Origin: Stutzerimonas stutzeri
GTDB lineage: Bacteria; Pseudomonadota; Gammaproteobacteria; Pseudomonadales; Pseudomonadaceae
Reading direction: 5' to 3'
Assembly: GCF_024448715.1 (NCBI RefSeq)
Contig: NZ_JAMOHZ010000008.1
Span: 62,001-126,000, forward strand
DNA: 64,000 nucleotides
The notes below the pieces were generated by a model. That model was not told where the DNA came from, did not search any database, and worked only from the letters and a program-made list of their open reading frames with translations. The first letter of the stretch is position 1. Every line of letters starts with the position of its first letter. Below are positions 52,924-62,016 of this stretch, piece after piece. A program made the position numbers and the translations under genes.

Positions 52924-53718
52924 TCAGATGAACAATTTGCGCAAGCGCTGGGAAACGATGTCGATCACGCTCACCACCGCCACGATGACGATCAGCAGTG
53001 CGCAGGTCTGGCCGAACTGGAAGCCGCGAATGGCCTCCCAAAGAATCACGCCGATGCCGCCGGCACCGACCATCCCCACCACTGTTGCCGAGCGCACGTT
53101 GGATTCGAAGCGATACAGCGCGTAGGAAATCCACAGCGGCAGCACCTGGGGAATGACGCCGAAGATGACCTCCTGCAGAGCGCTTGCACCGGTAGCGCGG
53201 ACGCCTTCCACGGGGCCCGGTTCGATGGCTTCCACCGCTTCGGCGAATAGCTTGGCGAGCACGCCGGTGGTACCGACGAACAGCGCCAGCACGCCGGCGA
53301 AAGGCCCAAGACCCACCGCGACGACGAAGAGCATGGCGAAGACCATTTCATTGATCGAACGGCAGGCGTCCATCACGCGCCGGACCGGCTGATAGACCCA
53401 CCAGGGCACGATGTTTTCGGCGCAGAGGATGCCCAGCGGAATCGCGCAGACGATCGCCAGTACGGTGCCCCAGAGGGCGATCTGCACAGTGACGATCATT
53501 TCCGTTAGGTACAGCTCCCAGTTACTGAAGTCCGGCGGAAAGAAGTCGGCGGCGAAGGTCGCCATATTGCCGCCGTCGCGGATCAGCGCCAGCGGATTCA
53601 TTTCGGCGCCTTGCCAGGACCAGCCCAGCACTGCCAGGAACAAGCCCCAGCCGATCAGCTTGAACCACGAATGTTTCTGCGATGCGGCAACGGGATTAGG
53701 TGCGATCAGAGAAGTCAT
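52924..53718 (-). CDS. phnE: Phosphonate ABC transporter permease PhnE
   Basis: 264 residues with about six membrane helices. The ATPase-contact loop [20 protein letters not shown] is near residue 180, and [20 protein letters not shown] near 220 is the PhnE hallmark. It forms the channel for phosphonate import with PhnC and PhnD. CGGAGC precedes the ATG. Third gene of the operon. Confidence 0.94.
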   Translation of the reverse strand: MTSLIAPNPVAASQKHSWFKLIGWGLFLAVLGWSWQGAEMNPLALIRDGGNMATFAADFFPPDFSNWELYLTEMIVTVQIALWGTVLAIVCAIPLGILCAENIVPWWVYQPVRRVMDACRSINEMVFAMLFVVAVGLGPFAGVLALFVGTTGVLAKLFAEAVEAIEPGPVEGVRATGASALQEVIFGVIPQVLPLWISYALYRFESNVRSATVVGMVGAGGIGVILWEAIRGFQFGQTCALLIVIVAVVSVIDIVSQRLRKLFI

Positions 53719-53769
53719 GGATGCTCCGGCAAACAGAGGTCGGCCGCCGCTTACGCGGCGTCCAGCGGA

Positions 53770-54777
53770 TCAGCCCGCCGTAGCGGCGGCGGTTTTCTGC
53801 TCGATCTCGGCCATGCGCTGCTCAAGCGCGGCGAGTTGGGCGTCCAGCTCCTCTAGCTGAGCCTGCTTGTCGCTTTCGTCAAGCTTGCTGTTGCTGGCGA
53901 CTTCGCTGCGCTGCTTGAACAGCTCCAATTGGCGAATCGGCAGCAGCTGATCGTCATCGGAAGCGCGGAACTTGCCCCACTGCAGGTCTGCCAACACTTC
54001 CATTTCGCCTGGCTGGTCGCCGTAGGTCATGAAGAACTCGCGGATGCCGGCCTTGGTCGCTTCCGGCAGGTTCTTGCGCCAGACCATGGGATCGGCGGGA
54101 ATCAGCGGCGAGGTCCAGATGACCTTGAGCTGAGCGGCCTTCTCCGGCGCGGTCAGCTCCAGGCGCTCCATGCCTTCGTTGTTGAAAGTGCCGACGTCGA
54201 CCTGCTTGTTGGCCACCGACAGGGCATTTACTTCATGGCTGCCATTGAGCGAGCGCTTGAAGATCTTGTTGGCGTCCACCTTGTTCTTGGCGAAGACGTA
54301 ATAGCCCGGCACCAGATAGCCCGAGGTGGAGTTCGGGTCGCCGTTGGCGAAGGTCAGGTTGGCGGCGTTTTTAAGCATCGCGTCGACGGAGTCGATGGGG
54401 CTGTCCTTGTGCGCAACCAGCAAGCTGTAATAGCCGTGAGCGCCACTGGCGGCGACGGTTTGAGCGAAGATCTCGCCGCCGGCCCGGTCCACTGCTTCCA
54501 TGGCCGACTTGTTGCCGTACCAGGCCAGATCGACCTTGTCGAAGCGCATGCCCTGGATGATGCCGGCATAATCCGGTGCGAAGAACGCGTTGATCTTCAT
54601 CCCGGTGCGCTCGCTCATGGCGGCGAGGAACGGGTCCCAGACCGACCGCAGATTTTGCGAAGACTCGGTGGAGATGATGCCGAAGTTCAGTTCCTTGTCA
54701 TCGGCATGAGCGCCGCCCAGCAGCGAGCCGGTCAGCAAGGCGGAGGCGGCCAGGACACGGCCAATACGATTGAACAT
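53770..54777 (-). CDS. phnD: Phosphonate ABC transporter substrate-binding protein PhnD
   Basis: 335 residues. Signal peptide ending GGAHADD, then LNFGIISTESSQNLRSVWDP, DYAGIIQGMRFDKVDLAWYG and the phosphoryl-binding loop ANGDPNSTSGYLVPGYYVFA (Asp-Pro-Asn-Ser-Thr-Ser). The C-terminal 40 residues form a charged helix (KQAQLEELDAQLAALEQRMA). The E. coli homologue prefers 2-aminoethylphosphonate. AGGAG precedes the ATG at 54777; the frame is open for 17 more codons upstream without homology. Confidence 0.94.
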   Translation of the reverse strand: MFNRIGRVLAASALLTGSLLGGAHADDKELNFGIISTESSQNLRSVWDPFLAAMSERTGMKINAFFAPDYAGIIQGMRFDKVDLAWYGNKSAMEAVDRAGGEIFAQTVAASGAHGYYSLLVAHKDSPIDSVDAMLKNAANLTFANGDPNSTSGYLVPGYYVFAKNKVDANKIFKRSLNGSHEVNALSVANKQVDVGTFNNEGMERLELTAPEKAAQLKVIWTSPLIPADPMVWRKNLPEATKAGIREFFMTYGDQPGEMEVLADLQWGKFRASDDDQLLPIRQLELFKQRSEVASNSKLDESDKQAQLEELDAQLAALEQRMAEIEQKTAAATAG

Positions 54778-54840
54778 GGAAAAGCTCCTGTCAGAGATTG
54801 ACGCTTGGGTTGGCGTGACGTGGATCAAGGGAAGTGGTGT

Positions 54841-55686
54841 TCAGGCCTTGGCCAGGCTCAGCGCGCGAACCGGCGCCGGCGGCGCTGCGGCGGGCGAGCG
54901 GGCCTGATCGGAAAACAGCAGGCTGGCGTCGAGATCGGCGCCGTAGAGATCGTTGAGAAAACGGCTATCGAGATCGGCACAGGCGCCGTCGTAGTGGATG
55001 CGTCCATCCTTGAGCGCCACCGCCCGGCTGCAGTAGCGCAGGGCGTAGTCGACCTGATGCAGGGTCACTACCACGGTCTTGCCGTCGCGTCGGTTGATGT
55101 CGGCAAGAATGTCCATGACCTTGCGAGCGGACTCGGGGTCCAGCGATGCGATTGGTTCGTCAGCAAGGATGACTTCGGCCTGCTGAGTCAGCGCACGGGC
55201 GATTGCGACGCGCTGCTGCTGGCCGCCGGACAATGTCGAAGCGCGCTGATCGGCACGGTGGGCCAGCCCCACCCGCTCCAGCGCCGCCAGCGCCTGCTGC
55301 TTCTGCTCGGCACTGAACATGCCCAGCGAACCGCGCCAGCGCGGCATGCGACCGAGAAAGCCCAGCAGAACGTTGTCCAGCACACTGAGGCGGCTGACCA
55401 AATTGAACTGCTGGAAGATGTAACCGATGTCTGCACGCAGCCGCCTCACGTTGCCGTTCAGGCGTCCCGCCGACTGCACTTCGCGACCGAGTACGTGAAT
55501 GCTGCCGCCGCTGCGATCACAGCAGGCCAGCCCGGCAATGTGCCGCAACAGCGTCGACTTGCCGGAGCCCGAAGCGCCAATCAGCGCCACCATCTCGCCG
55601 GGCTGTATTGATAACGCCAGATCGTCCAGGGCACGCTTGCCTGCGAAGGTCTTGTTCAAACCGTCGACACGGATAACTGCACTCAT
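54841..55686 (-). CDS. phnC: Phosphonate ABC transporter ATP-binding protein PhnC
   Basis: 281 residues. Walker [18 protein letters not shown] near residue 38, Q-loop in [11 protein letters not shown], signature [16 protein letters not shown] near 150, Walker [13 protein letters not shown], and [14 protein letters not shown] with the switch His. First gene of the C-P lyase operon; GAGGTG precedes the ATG and a Pho box lies about 80 bases upstream. Confidence 0.94.
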   Translation of the reverse strand: MSAVIRVDGLNKTFAGKRALDDLALSIQPGEMVALIGASGSGKSTLLRHIAGLACCDRSGGSIHVLGREVQSAGRLNGNVRRLRADIGYIFQQFNLVSRLSVLDNVLLGFLGRMPRWRGSLGMFSAEQKQQALAALERVGLAHRADQRASTLSGGQQQRVAIARALTQQAEVILADEPIASLDPESARKVMDILADINRRDGKTVVVTLHQVDYALRYCSRAVALKDGRIHYDGACADLDSRFLNDLYGADLDASLLFSDQARSPAAAPPAPVRALSLAKA

Positions 55687-55763
55687 GACCGCACCTCATC
55701 GAGAACGACGGCAGCCGTTGGCGGCCGTCTGATGAGGCATGACCTTAGGGTCGGCCAGTGTCG

Positions 55764-55796
55764 CTTCGGTGAACGTTCTATGACTGTTCGATGACT
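55764..55796 (-). promoter_or_regulatory. Pho box: phased 11-base repeats upstream of phnC
   Basis: In the minus orientation AGTCATCGAAC and AGTCATAGAAC are perfect but one-base 11-mers in tandem (55786-55796, 55775-55785), followed by the weaker GTTCACCGAAG (55764-55774). This fits the PhoB box (CTGTCAT repeats every 11 bases). The motif TAGACAAGTCAYCGA is shared with the site upstream of phnD2. Confidence 0.7.
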
Positions 55797-55866
55797 TGTC
55801 TAAACAGGCGAGACGGGCCCCTCCATGCGCCTGCCAGCGCGGGTCGTCTAGCTCGCCGGTCGAGGG

Positions 55867-56283
55867 TTAATCGACTATGGGGATGCCCTTCACTTGATCA
55901 CCGACGCCTTGTCGATGCTGACGAAACCAGCCCTGGTTCATCTCCAGCGCATAGCGCGCCGGCTCGCGCGAGCAGCGGATCGCGGTGCTCAGCGGTTCCA
56001 GATCGATGACATCGACGATGCGCCCCTGCTCGTCCATGAAGGCTGCGGACAACGGTAGCGGCGTATTCTTCATCCACAGACAGTGGCGGCGAAAATCGTC
56101 GAAGCGAAACAGCATGCCGCGGTCTGCCGACAACTCGGTGCGCTCCATCAAACCGCGTTCGCGCTCGGCTGGAGAACGGGCGTATTCCGCCTGTAGCCGC
56201 GTGTCGCCCACGCGCAGATCAAGTAGAGGTTCGGCGCCGACAAACGAGGGCAGCAAAATCAACGACAGCAAGGCGGCGCGCAT
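55867..56283 (-). CDS. DUF192 family secreted protein
   Basis: 138 residues with a signal peptide ending SFVGAEP. The DUF192 core is clear: ARSPAERERGLMERTELSAD, then GMLFRFDDFRRHCLWMKNT and PLPLSAAFMDEQGRIVDVID. The function of DUF192 proteins is unknown. The start at 56283 has GGAG upstream and gives a standard signal peptide; an ATG at 56307 would add eight residues. It follows the antiporter gene by 35 bases on the same strand and may be co-transcribed with it. Confidence 0.86.
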   Translation of the reverse strand: MRAALLSLILLPSFVGAEPLLDLRVGDTRLQAEYARSPAERERGLMERTELSADRGMLFRFDDFRRHCLWMKNTPLPLSAAFMDEQGRIVDVIDLEPLSTAIRCSREPARYALEMNQGWFRQHRQGVGDQVKGIPIVD

Positions 56284-56318
56284 ATGGATGACTCCAGACA
56301 CATTCATCGATGAGCCGC

Positions 56319-57590
56319 TCAGTGCGGGTCCGTCGCAACAGGCTGTGTGCCATACATTGATCGCACCAGAGGCCCAACCGTCAGGCCCTGCAATAGAATC
56401 GAGACCAGCACGACGATGTAGGTCAGGCTCAGCAACAGATCCCGTTCTTCTCCCAGCGGCAAAGACAGCGCGAGCGCTACCGACACGCCACCACGCAGCC
56501 CGCCCCAGGACAGGATGCGAATGGTGCCGCGTGTGATCTGCCGGTCAGTGACGCCGTGCAGTTTGCGCAGCGTGACGATCATCGGTGCCACGGTAAGCAC
56601 GCGTGACAGCAGCACCGCCCCGCCCAGCAGCATCGCCGCCACCGCGTGCAACCAGCCGAACGGCAGTATCAGCAGCTCGAGGCCGATGAGCGCGAACAGC
56701 AGCGCATTGAGAATTTCATCGATCAGCTCCCAAAAGCCGTCGACGTAACGCCGCGTGCTGTCGGTCATCGCCTTCTTGCGTCCCTGATTACCGATAATCA
56801 AACCGGCGACCGCCATCACGATCGGCGCCGAAACGTGCAGATGGGCTGCCAGTGCCGAACCACCGAACACTAGCGCCAGAGTTAGCATGACGGACGGTTG
56901 GTGTTCGTCCACCTGACGCAGCAGGTAGAACACGCCATAACCCAGCGCAACGCCCAGCAGGATGCCGCCGACCGCCTCCTTGGCGAACAGCAGCCCGAAG
57001 TCCGCCAGACTTGGCGTCTGGCCGAGGCTCAGCACCCCGAGCAGGATGCTGAACAGCACCACAGCGGTGCCGTCATTGAACAGCGATTCGCCGACAATCG
57101 TGGTCTGCAGCGGCTTGGGTGCGCCGCTGCTCTTGAGAATTCCCATTGCAGCGATCGGGTCGGTCGGCGAAATCAGCGCGCCGAACAGCAGGCAGTAGAT
57201 GAAATCGATATGCCAGCCGAACAGACCGAAGATGTAAAACGCCAGCCAGGCCACCACGAAAGTAGAAATCAGCACGCCCCCGGTGGCCAATATTCCGATG
57301 GGCCATTTGTAGCTACGCAGATCGTCGAGGTTGACGTGCAGGGCGCCGGCAAACAGCAGTGCGGGCAGGAACCAGGTCATCAACACGTCAGAAAAGTCGA
57401 TGCGACTGACGATTTGCTGCATTTCGGTTTCAAGCACCGGATAGCCCAATGCCGAGAAACCCAGCGCGATCAACGACAGGACCAGCGCCGTCAGCATTAC
57501 CCCGATGGTCGGCGGCAACTTGATGAAGCGGTAATTGACATAAGTGAAAAAGGTCGTCAGCGCAATGAACGCCGCCGCGAGATCGAGCAT
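56319..57590 (-). CDS. CPA1-family sodium(potassium)/proton antiporter
   Basis: 423 residues, about 12 helices. The ion-binding core is visible: LFGALISPTDPIAAMGILKS (conserved TDP and following Ala) and TIVGESLFNDGTAVVLFSIL (conserved ND pair), then the late WGGLRGGVSVALALSLP with the conserved Arg. It exchanges cytoplasmic sodium for protons. GGAG precedes the ATG. Confidence 0.9.
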   Translation of the reverse strand: MLDLAAAFIALTTFFTYVNYRFIKLPPTIGVMLTALVLSLIALGFSALGYPVLETEMQQIVSRIDFSDVLMTWFLPALLFAGALHVNLDDLRSYKWPIGILATGGVLISTFVVAWLAFYIFGLFGWHIDFIYCLLFGALISPTDPIAAMGILKSSGAPKPLQTTIVGESLFNDGTAVVLFSILLGVLSLGQTPSLADFGLLFAKEAVGGILLGVALGYGVFYLLRQVDEHQPSVMLTLALVFGGSALAAHLHVSAPIVMAVAGLIIGNQGRKKAMTDSTRRYVDGFWELIDEILNALLFALIGLELLILPFGWLHAVAAMLLGGAVLLSRVLTVAPMIVTLRKLHGVTDRQITRGTIRILSWGGLRGGVSVALALSLPLGEERDLLLSLTYIVVLVSILLQGLTVGPLVRSMYGTQPVATDPH

Positions 57591-57652
57591 TGGAAACTCC
57601 AGCCAGTTCGTTAGCGGGCCATCTTATCGGTTCGCCGGACAGGCATTGCAAT

Positions 57653-58441
57653 TCAATCGTCTGCCTCATCCACGGCCGGCTGCTCGATCCGTTGCATATC
57701 GTCGATTACCCCGTAGCGTTTCTGGCAACGCTCGCAATAAAAACTCCGGCGTTTACTACGCCCCAGCGCTTTAACTTTTACGAACGGGATATTGCAGCGT
57801 GGACAGGTCGTTTTGGTATGTGCCAACCAGTGCTTCTTGAGCGTGCCTTCGCGCTTCCACTGAAGAAATTCGAAGCTGTAAGTCCGAACCTCTCGTGCCA
57901 ACTCGCGCTGCTTGGACACCGGCAATTCACCGATCAGCGACAGCGGATGAATGCGCGTACGGAACAGCACTTCGTTCTTGATAATGTTGCCGGAGCCCGA
58001 GAACAGCGTCTGATCCAACAGCGCATCGCAGGCGAGCAGGCGTGGCCGGGCGCGGAGTTTCTTGAGCGTCGCGCGGCCATCCCAAGCATCACTCATGACG
58101 TCGGCGCTCCAGTCGTAGGCATCATCCAGCGGGCCTTCGATGGGCTGCACCGAGCAACCGTAGAAATTCAGCTCGCCGTTGGCGAAGCCAAGGCTCAGGC
58201 GCGGCGCTGATTCCTTACGCTCGTTGATCCGATAGCTGCCGAACAGCAGCAGATGGATGCGCAGGGAAACGTCGTCCAGTTCGATCAGAAAGTGCTTGCC
58301 CCAGCTGCGAAACGAACGCACCGACTGGCCTACCAGTCGAGTCTTATCGAGCTTGGAGTTGCCCTCGGCACGTTCGATGACCTGCCCGGTAAACGGCGCG
58401 ACTTCTTCGCGAAGAATGACAATGGACGGACCTTCGGGCAT
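57653..58441 (-). CDS. Endonuclease VIII-like DNA glycosylase/AP lyase (Nei/Fpg family)
   Basis: 262 residues. The N-terminal PEG catalytic motif (MPEGPSIVILREEV, Pro2 as nucleophile and Glu3), the helix-two-turn-helix GSGNIIKNEVLFRTRIHPLS near residue 145, and the C-terminal zinc finger CPRCNIPFVKVKALGRSKRR to CERCQ. It removes oxidised bases and cuts the DNA backbone. The Nei/Fpg choice rests on overall feel; oxidised pyrimidines are the likely substrates. Divergent from the PilT/PilU-like gene. Confidence 0.88.
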   Translation of the reverse strand: MPEGPSIVILREEVAPFTGQVIERAEGNSKLDKTRLVGQSVRSFRSWGKHFLIELDDVSLRIHLLLFGSYRINERKESAPRLSLGFANGELNFYGCSVQPIEGPLDDAYDWSADVMSDAWDGRATLKKLRARPRLLACDALLDQTLFSGSGNIIKNEVLFRTRIHPLSLIGELPVSKQRELAREVRTYSFEFLQWKREGTLKKHWLAHTKTTCPRCNIPFVKVKALGRSKRRSFYCERCQKRYGVIDDMQRIEQPAVDEADD

Positions 58442-58704
58442 GGCGATATCGCTTCGGCTAGGCGTTACCGATATCGACTGGCGCCGGGCGTGAAGGTGCG
58501 ACGGAGACGACCAAGCGTGATGAAGACTGATCTACGCTCGTGAGCGCGAGCCGATCTCTGCCGCACCAACGGGCTATCCGTGACCGGAACCAGTTCACGC
58601 GCTCGGCGTTGTGCCGGCAGGCGCGGGCCCATACAGTGGATGCCAGCCGTGGCGCCGCGGCTTTGCCCGCGCCCCTGCCCACAAATCTCGTCTGGATGTA
58701 GCCG

Positions 58705-59886
58705 ATGGATATCAAACCCTTATTGAAAACACTGGCCGCCCAGGATGGCTCCGACCTGTTTCTCTCCACTGGCGCGCCGCCCTGCGCCAAGTTCAACGGC
58801 GTGCTCAAGGCCTTGTCAGCCGAGCCACTGAAACCCGGCGACATCGCTACCATCGCCGACGCCATCATGGATGCGGAGCAGCGTGCCGAATTCGAACGCG
58901 AGCTGGAAATGAACCTGGCGATCTCGGTGCCGGGCGTGGGGCGCTTCCGCATCAATATCTTCAAGCAGCGCAACGAGGTTTCGATCGTCGCGCGCAATAT
59001 CAAGCTGGACATCCCCGTTTTCGAGGACCTCAAGCTGCCCAAGGTGCTGCTCGACGTCATCATGGAAAAGCGCGGTCTGGTGTTGTTCGTCGGCGGTACT
59101 GGCTCGGGCAAGTCCACCTCGCTGGCGGCCCTGATCGATTACCGCAACCGCAACAGCGGTGGGCACATCATCACCATTGAGGACCCGGTGGAATATGTGC
59201 ATCGGCATAAGAAATCGATCATCAACCAGCGCGAGGTCGGGGTGGATACCCGCAGCTTCCATGCCGCGCTGAAGAACACTCTGCGCCAGGCGCCGGACGT
59301 GATTCTGATCGGCGAGATTCGTGACCGCGAAACCATGGAGCACGCCCTGGCATTCGCCGATACCGGCCATCTGGCGATCTCCACCCTGCACGCCAACAAC
59401 GCCAACCAGGCGCTGGATCGCATCATCAATTTTTTCCCCGAAGAGCGTCGTCCGCAGTTGCTCAACGACTTGGGCAACAACCTCAAGGCGTTCATCTCTC
59501 AGCGGCTGGTGAAAACCCGCGATGGCAAGCGTCGAGCCGCGGTGGAGGTGATGCTCGGCACGCCGACGATTCGCGATCTGATCAAGCGCAACGAGTTCAG
59601 CGAGCTCAAGGAGATCATGGAAAAGTCGAAGAACCTGGGTATGCAGACCTTCGACCAAGCGCTCATCGACTTGGTCAACGAAGGGGTACTGGACGAGGAA
59701 GAAGCGACCAAGAACGCCGACTCGGCGAACAATGTGCGGCTCAAACTAAAGCTGCACCGCGACGGCGGTGTGGCGGCGGCCCCGAGCAACGCGCCAGAGT
59801 CGCCGCAGGCGGTCGGCAACGCAAGCTGGGGTGATCTCAAGCTGGAAGAGCTCGACGATCCGCAGGATGAGAACGGCCATCCCTGA
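58705..59886 (+). CDS. PilT/PilU-family type IV pilus retraction ATPase (PilU-like)
   Basis: 393 residues. N-terminal PAS-like domain (MDIKPLLKTLAAQDGSDLFL), Walker A FVGGTGSGKSTSLAALIDY near residue 128, Asp box TIEDPVEYVH, Walker B VILIGEIRDRETM and His box ALAFADTGHLAISTLHANNA. The RDRETM and long acidic C-terminal tail are PilU-like rather than PilT-like. It should power or assist pilus retraction for twitching and DNA uptake. No other pilus gene is adjacent, so it is probably a separate copy from the usual pilTU pair. Confidence 0.9.
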   Translation: MDIKPLLKTLAAQDGSDLFLSTGAPPCAKFNGVLKALSAEPLKPGDIATIADAIMDAEQRAEFERELEMNLAISVPGVGRFRINIFKQRNEVSIVARNIKLDIPVFEDLKLPKVLLDVIMEKRGLVLFVGGTGSGKSTSLAALIDYRNRNSGGHIITIEDPVEYVHRHKKSIINQREVGVDTRSFHAALKNTLRQAPDVILIGEIRDRETMEHALAFADTGHLAISTLHANNANQALDRIINFFPEERRPQLLNDLGNNLKAFISQRLVKTRDGKRRAAVEVMLGTPTIRDLIKRNEFSELKEIMEKSKNLGMQTFDQALIDLVNEGVLDEEEATKNADSANNVRLKLKLHRDGGVAAAPSNAPESPQAVGNASWGDLKLEELDDPQDENGHP

Positions 59887-59912
59887 AGTCCATAAGGCTC
59901 AGGCCCGGCGGT

Positions 59913-60800
59913 TCACCAGCTCAGCTGCCGGGCGCTTTCGAAGTGCCGCTCGATGCCGGTCAGCGGATCGCTGAAGCTCAACGCCCGGGCCAGCAACTTT
60001 AACGGCTGCGAATAATCATCCTGATCACGCCGCCCGCGCTCGATCAGCTCCGGGTAGAAGGGATCGTTACAGATACCGGCCCCCAGCGTGGCCATCTGCA
60101 GGCGCAACTGATGCTTGCGCCCGGTGACCGGAGACAACGCGTAGCGCCAAAGCTCGCCACGGCGTTCGAGCACCTCGATACGCGTCTCGCTGTTGGGCTC
60201 GCCGGTGCCCTTTTTCATCAAAAAGAACGGCTCGCCATCGACCATGTGCAGCCGCTCCTGACGCGGGAAATCCAGATCGGGGAGCGCCGGGCAGATCGCC
60301 TCGTAACGCTTGTCGATCCTGCGCTCGCGAAACAGCGCCTGGTAACGGCCACGGCTTTCGGGGTTGGTGGAAAACAGCACCAGCCCGGCGGTCAGTCGGT
60401 CGATACGGTGAATCGGCACCAGATCAGGGTTGCCCAAACGCTTGCTCAGGCGCGCCAGCAGCGTTTCGTTGACGTATTCGCCCGCCGGCATCACCGGCAG
60501 GAAGTGCGGTTTGTCGGCCACCAGCAGATGCTCGTCGAGGTGCAGCAGCTGCTCTTCGAAAGGAATCGGTTTTTCATTCGGCACTTCGCGGAAATAGTGA
60601 ATTTTCAGCGCGACTTGATAGGGATGGGTCGACGCCAACGGCTGACCATCGGCACCGAGCACGCGACCACGCTCAAAGCGATCGAGCCAGGTGGCGCGGT
60701 CGATTGAGGCGAAATGCGCGCACAGGCAATCGAGCACAGTGGCCCAGTCGCCCTGGGGCAGGTGAAGGGTGCTGCGGGCATTCGGAACGGAAGCAGACAT
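59913..60800 (-). CDS. RluA-family pseudouridine synthase
   Basis: 295 residues. The catalytic motif HRIDRLTAGLVLF holds the conserved Asp near residue 135, preceded by LLVADKPHFLPVMPAGEY and followed by VTGRKHQLRLQM. It converts uridine to pseudouridine in rRNA or tRNA; the modified site cannot be told from sequence. The start at 60800 opens just before the conserved N-terminus; the open frame continues 51 codons upstream without homology. Converges with the PilU-like gene. Confidence 0.87.
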   Translation of the reverse strand: MSASVPNARSTLHLPQGDWATVLDCLCAHFASIDRATWLDRFERGRVLGADGQPLASTHPYQVALKIHYFREVPNEKPIPFEEQLLHLDEHLLVADKPHFLPVMPAGEYVNETLLARLSKRLGNPDLVPIHRIDRLTAGLVLFSTNPESRGRYQALFRERRIDKRYEAICPALPDLDFPRQERLHMVDGEPFFLMKKGTGEPNSETRIEVLERRGELWRYALSPVTGRKHQLRLQMATLGAGICNDPFYPELIERGRRDQDDYSQPLKLLARALSFSDPLTGIERHFESARQLSW

Positions 60801-60982
60801 GGCGGCAATGCGGGATGGAACGGCCGCTGATGATACCTGACTGCCGAACCCACGCCTCCCGGCGAGTGCGGACAAATAAATCGTCTTGATCTGTCGATTC
60901 CGCGCGCCGCCGCTCGACCAGGTAACAAGGGCATCGAACTCATCGATGCCCAATTAGCTCATCCCGCAAACGGAGGCTCACG

Positions 60983-61777
60983 ATGAACAACCATCCGATC
61001 GTTTCCCGCCAGCAATGGATTGCCGCCCACACCGAACATCTGCTCAAGGAAAAACAAGTCACGCACGAGCGCGAAGCCCTCGCTGCCGCGCGCCGCGAGT
61101 TGCCCTGGACGCTCGTGGAGAAGGACTACCGGTTCCATGACGCACAGGGTCCGGTGCGTTTGGACGATCTATTCGACGGACGCAGTCAACTGATCATCAA
61201 GCACTTCATGTTCGGCCCCGACTGGCAGGAGGGCTGTGTCGGCTGCTCCTTCGAGATGGATCATCTGCAGGGCACCCTGGTGCATCTGGCCAACCATGAC
61301 GTCAGCGTCGTCGCCGTGTCGCGGGCGCCTTTCGCGGCACTCGATGCCTTTCGCCAACGCATGGGCTGGCAGATTCGATGGGTGTCTTCGGCCGGCAGCG
61401 ATTTCAATCGCGACTTCCACGTTTCGTTCGATCCCGAAGACATCGTCGACGGCAAGGTTTTCTACAACTTCACGTGGGAACCGTTCGTCTGTGAGGAGCT
61501 GTCGGGTTTCAGTGTGTTCTGTCGCGACGAGGATGGGCGCATCTTCCATACCTTTTCGGCTTACGGGCGCGGTGCGGAGGAGTTGCTGGGTAGCTATGTG
61601 CTACTCGACATGACGCCCAATGGCCGCAATGAAAACGGCCCGCGGCACAACCTCACCGACTGGGTGCGCCACCATGATCGCTATGGCAGCGGCGACACGG
61701 TCGATGCCACCGGGCGCGCCAGACCAGGCGATTCCACTGCCTCTGCCGGCTGTTGCCATCAGGCAGATCCTCGGTGA
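60983..61777 (+). CDS. DUF899 family thioredoxin-like protein
   Basis: 264 residues. The family core reads RELPWTLVEKDYRF, DLFDGRSQLIIKHFMFGPDW and EGCVGCSFEMDHLQ, with a CxxC in thioredoxin position (CVGC), then SAGSDFNRDFHVSF. DUF899 proteins are predicted redox proteins of unknown function. ACGGAGG lies ahead of the ATG. A short tail after residue 220 (DTVDATGRARPGDST and a terminal CCHQADPR) varies in the family. Divergent from the pseudouridine synthase gene. Confidence 0.88.
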   Translation: MNNHPIVSRQQWIAAHTEHLLKEKQVTHEREALAAARRELPWTLVEKDYRFHDAQGPVRLDDLFDGRSQLIIKHFMFGPDWQEGCVGCSFEMDHLQGTLVHLANHDVSVVAVSRAPFAALDAFRQRMGWQIRWVSSAGSDFNRDFHVSFDPEDIVDGKVFYNFTWEPFVCEELSGFSVFCRDEDGRIFHTFSAYGRGAEELLGSYVLLDMTPNGRNENGPRHNLTDWVRHHDRYGSGDTVDATGRARPGDSTASAGCCHQADPR

Positions 61778-61792
61778 GCCAGCTGGAGCATC

Positions 61793-61906
61793 GTAGGGCG
61801 GGCCGTGAGCCCACCAGAACGGGACGCCGGAGCGATACCGGTGGGCTGAAGCCCACCCTACGGCGATGCATGACAAGCTGAAGCATCGTGGGCCGGCCCA
61901 CGCTAC
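61793..61906. repeat. GTAGGGTGGGC REP-like repeats before the ThDP enzyme gene
   Basis: Copies at 61793-61815 (diverged, GTAGGGCGGGCCGTGAGCCC), 61840-61861 (GGTGGGCTGAAGCCCACCC form) and a diverged palindrome CGTGGGCCGGCCCACG near 61888-61903. Confidence 0.78.
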
Positions 61907-62016
61907 AACGTTGGAGCGAACCCTGCCGAGATCGCCCGGTCCAGACAAGAACAACCAGCGCCGAGGCCCCGCCCCGGTTACCTGACCACTTCGAGTCCAG
62001 ACCAAGCGAGATTTCC

